From CADEEX01 sp040081555 (lineage in GTDB: Bacteria; Acidobacteriota; Vicinamibacteria; Vicinamibacterales; CAVVIG01), in assembly GCA_040081555.1 (NCBI GenBank), contig JBEBGG010000088.1, positions 1 through 13,771 of the forward strand: a stretch of DNA of 13,771 nt. The letters are read 5' to 3'. Positions within the stretch are counted from its first letter, which is position 1. Each line of letters starts with the position of its first letter. Position numbers and translations under genes: made by a program. The notes beneath the pieces were generated by a model. That model did no database searches. It was given only the letters and a program-made list of their open reading frames with translations, and had not been told where the DNA came from. Below, in pieces: positions 13,236 to 13,771 of this stretch.

Positions 13236-13771
13236 CTATTGGTCCTCCATGAAGGGATATCGGTAGTCCGTCGGAGGCGCCACTGTCTCCTTGATCGTGC
13301 GAGCGCTGACCCACCGGGTCAGATTGAGCGCCGATCCGGCCTTGTCGTTGGTCCCAGAGGCTCTTGACCCGCCGAACGGCTGTTGACCGACGACCGCGCC
13401 CGTCGGCTTATCGTTGATGTAGAAATTGCCCGCCGAAAACCGCAGTGCCGCTGTCGCACTGTTTATCGCTTGGCGATCGCTTGCGATCACGGCTCCGGTC
13501 AGCGCATACGGCGATGTGCAGTCGACCAACTCGAGCGTTTCTTCCCACCGATTGTCGTCGTACACATACGCGGTCACGACCGGGCCAAAGATCTCTTCCT
13601 CCAGCAGCTTGGAGGATGGGTCGGTTGTTTCAACCAGCGTCGGTCGGATGAAATACCCCAGTGAGGCATCAGCAGTGCCCCCGGCGACCACGACGGCGTT
13701 CTGGCGGGCGTAGGAGATGTAGGTCGTGATGCGGTCAAACGCGCGCCGGTCAATCACGGCGCTCATGAAGT
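13236..13771 (-). CDS. 1-Pyrroline-5-carboxylate dehydrogenase, C-terminal part (start lies beyond the window)
   Basis: The frame is open to the right edge, so only the last 177 or so codons are present. The enzyme oxidises glutamate semialdehyde (from P5C) to glutamate with NAD+, the second step of proline breakdown. Segments typical of RocA/PutA-type P5C dehydrogenases are RPTLVETTDP, EEEIFGPVV (the conserved aldehyde dehydrogenase glutamate-phenylalanine motif), TSPYALTGAV, GNFYINDKPTGAVVGQQPFG, GTNDKAGS and NLTRWVSARTIKE. The catalytic Cys and general-base Glu are outside the window. This is not the CoA-acylating aldehyde dehydrogenase of microcompartments. Its stop is 4 bases from the end of the convergent ATPase gene, leaving no room for a separate terminator. 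Whether it is a stand-alone enzyme or the C-terminus of a PutA fusion cannot be seen, though the ending looks like the stand-alone form. Confidence 0.92.
   Translation of the reverse strand, partial: FMSAVIDRRAFDRITTYISYARQNAVVVAGGTADASLGYFIRPTLVETTDPSSKLLEEEIFGPVVTAYVYDDNRWEETLELVDCTSPYALTGAVIASDRQAINSATAALRFSAGNFYINDKPTGAVVGQQPFGGSRASGTNDKAGSALNLTRWVSARTIKETVAPPTDYRYPFMEDQ

Noticed and set aside
13236..13771. The aldehyde dehydrogenase as a microcompartment core enzyme paired with the BMC shell gene
   Set aside because: Its sequence (GNFYINDKPTGAVVGQQPFG, GTNDKAGS) is that of P5C dehydrogenase, not a CoA-acylating aldehyde dehydrogenase. It is also separated from the shell gene by the ATPase gene on the other strand.

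Overview
The window is high-GC bacterial chromosome with tightly packed genes on both strands. It contains no phage, transposon, CRISPR or RNA gene that I could recognise. The gene mix (PA-insert M28 peptidase lipoprotein, PEGA lipoprotein, single-chain pyruvate carboxylase, a bacterial microcompartment shell gene, a large HerA-like ATPase, 1-pyrroline-5-carboxylate dehydrogenase) and the sequence style would fit an environmental Acidobacteriota member such as Vicinamibacteria. That placement is inference from general family knowledge, not from a marker gene.

Left part (1-4700). The window opens inside the 5' end of a tartrate/D-malate-type decarboxylating dehydrogenase on the minus strand. 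It is divergent from a secreted M28-family metallopeptidase lipoprotein on the plus strand. Next come a small four-helix DUF2569-like membrane protein (minus) and a SixA-like phosphohistidine phosphatase (plus), whose 5' ends overlap. Two minus-strand envelope proteins follow: a membrane-anchored VirB10/TrbI-like beta-domain protein with a glycine zipper, and a PEGA-domain lipoprotein.

Middle part (4700-10420). A complete pyruvate carboxylase (minus) is divergent from a four-gene plus-strand cluster: glycine oxidase ThiO, a 71-residue unknown protein, pterin-4a-carbinolamine dehydratase and a MerR-type regulator. Two of these junctions are TGATG stop/start overlaps, so the cluster is probably one transcript. 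The divergent intergenic region carries the palindrome ATCTTA-ACG-TAAGAT, which reads as two back-to-back TAAGAT -10 elements.

Right part (10420-13771). A lone single-domain (BMC-H) microcompartment shell protein lies on the minus strand. It is divergent from a 787-residue HerA/DUF87-type ATPase with a C-terminal coiled coil. The window ends in the C-terminal part of 1-pyrroline-5-carboxylate dehydrogenase (minus).

Metabolically the window is weighted to central carbon and amino-acid catabolism: oxaloacetate supply by pyruvate carboxylase, glycine to glyoxylate by ThiO, proline to glutamate by P5C dehydrogenase, and tartrate/malate oxidation. I did not find a clear new multi-gene defence or biosynthetic system. 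The points most worth following are the orphan shell protein with an acidic pore loop, the symmetric divergent promoter, the repeated AACGTAAGAT motif just upstream of Shine-Dalgarno-less starts (possible leaderless transcripts), and the uncharacterised HerA-like ATPase.
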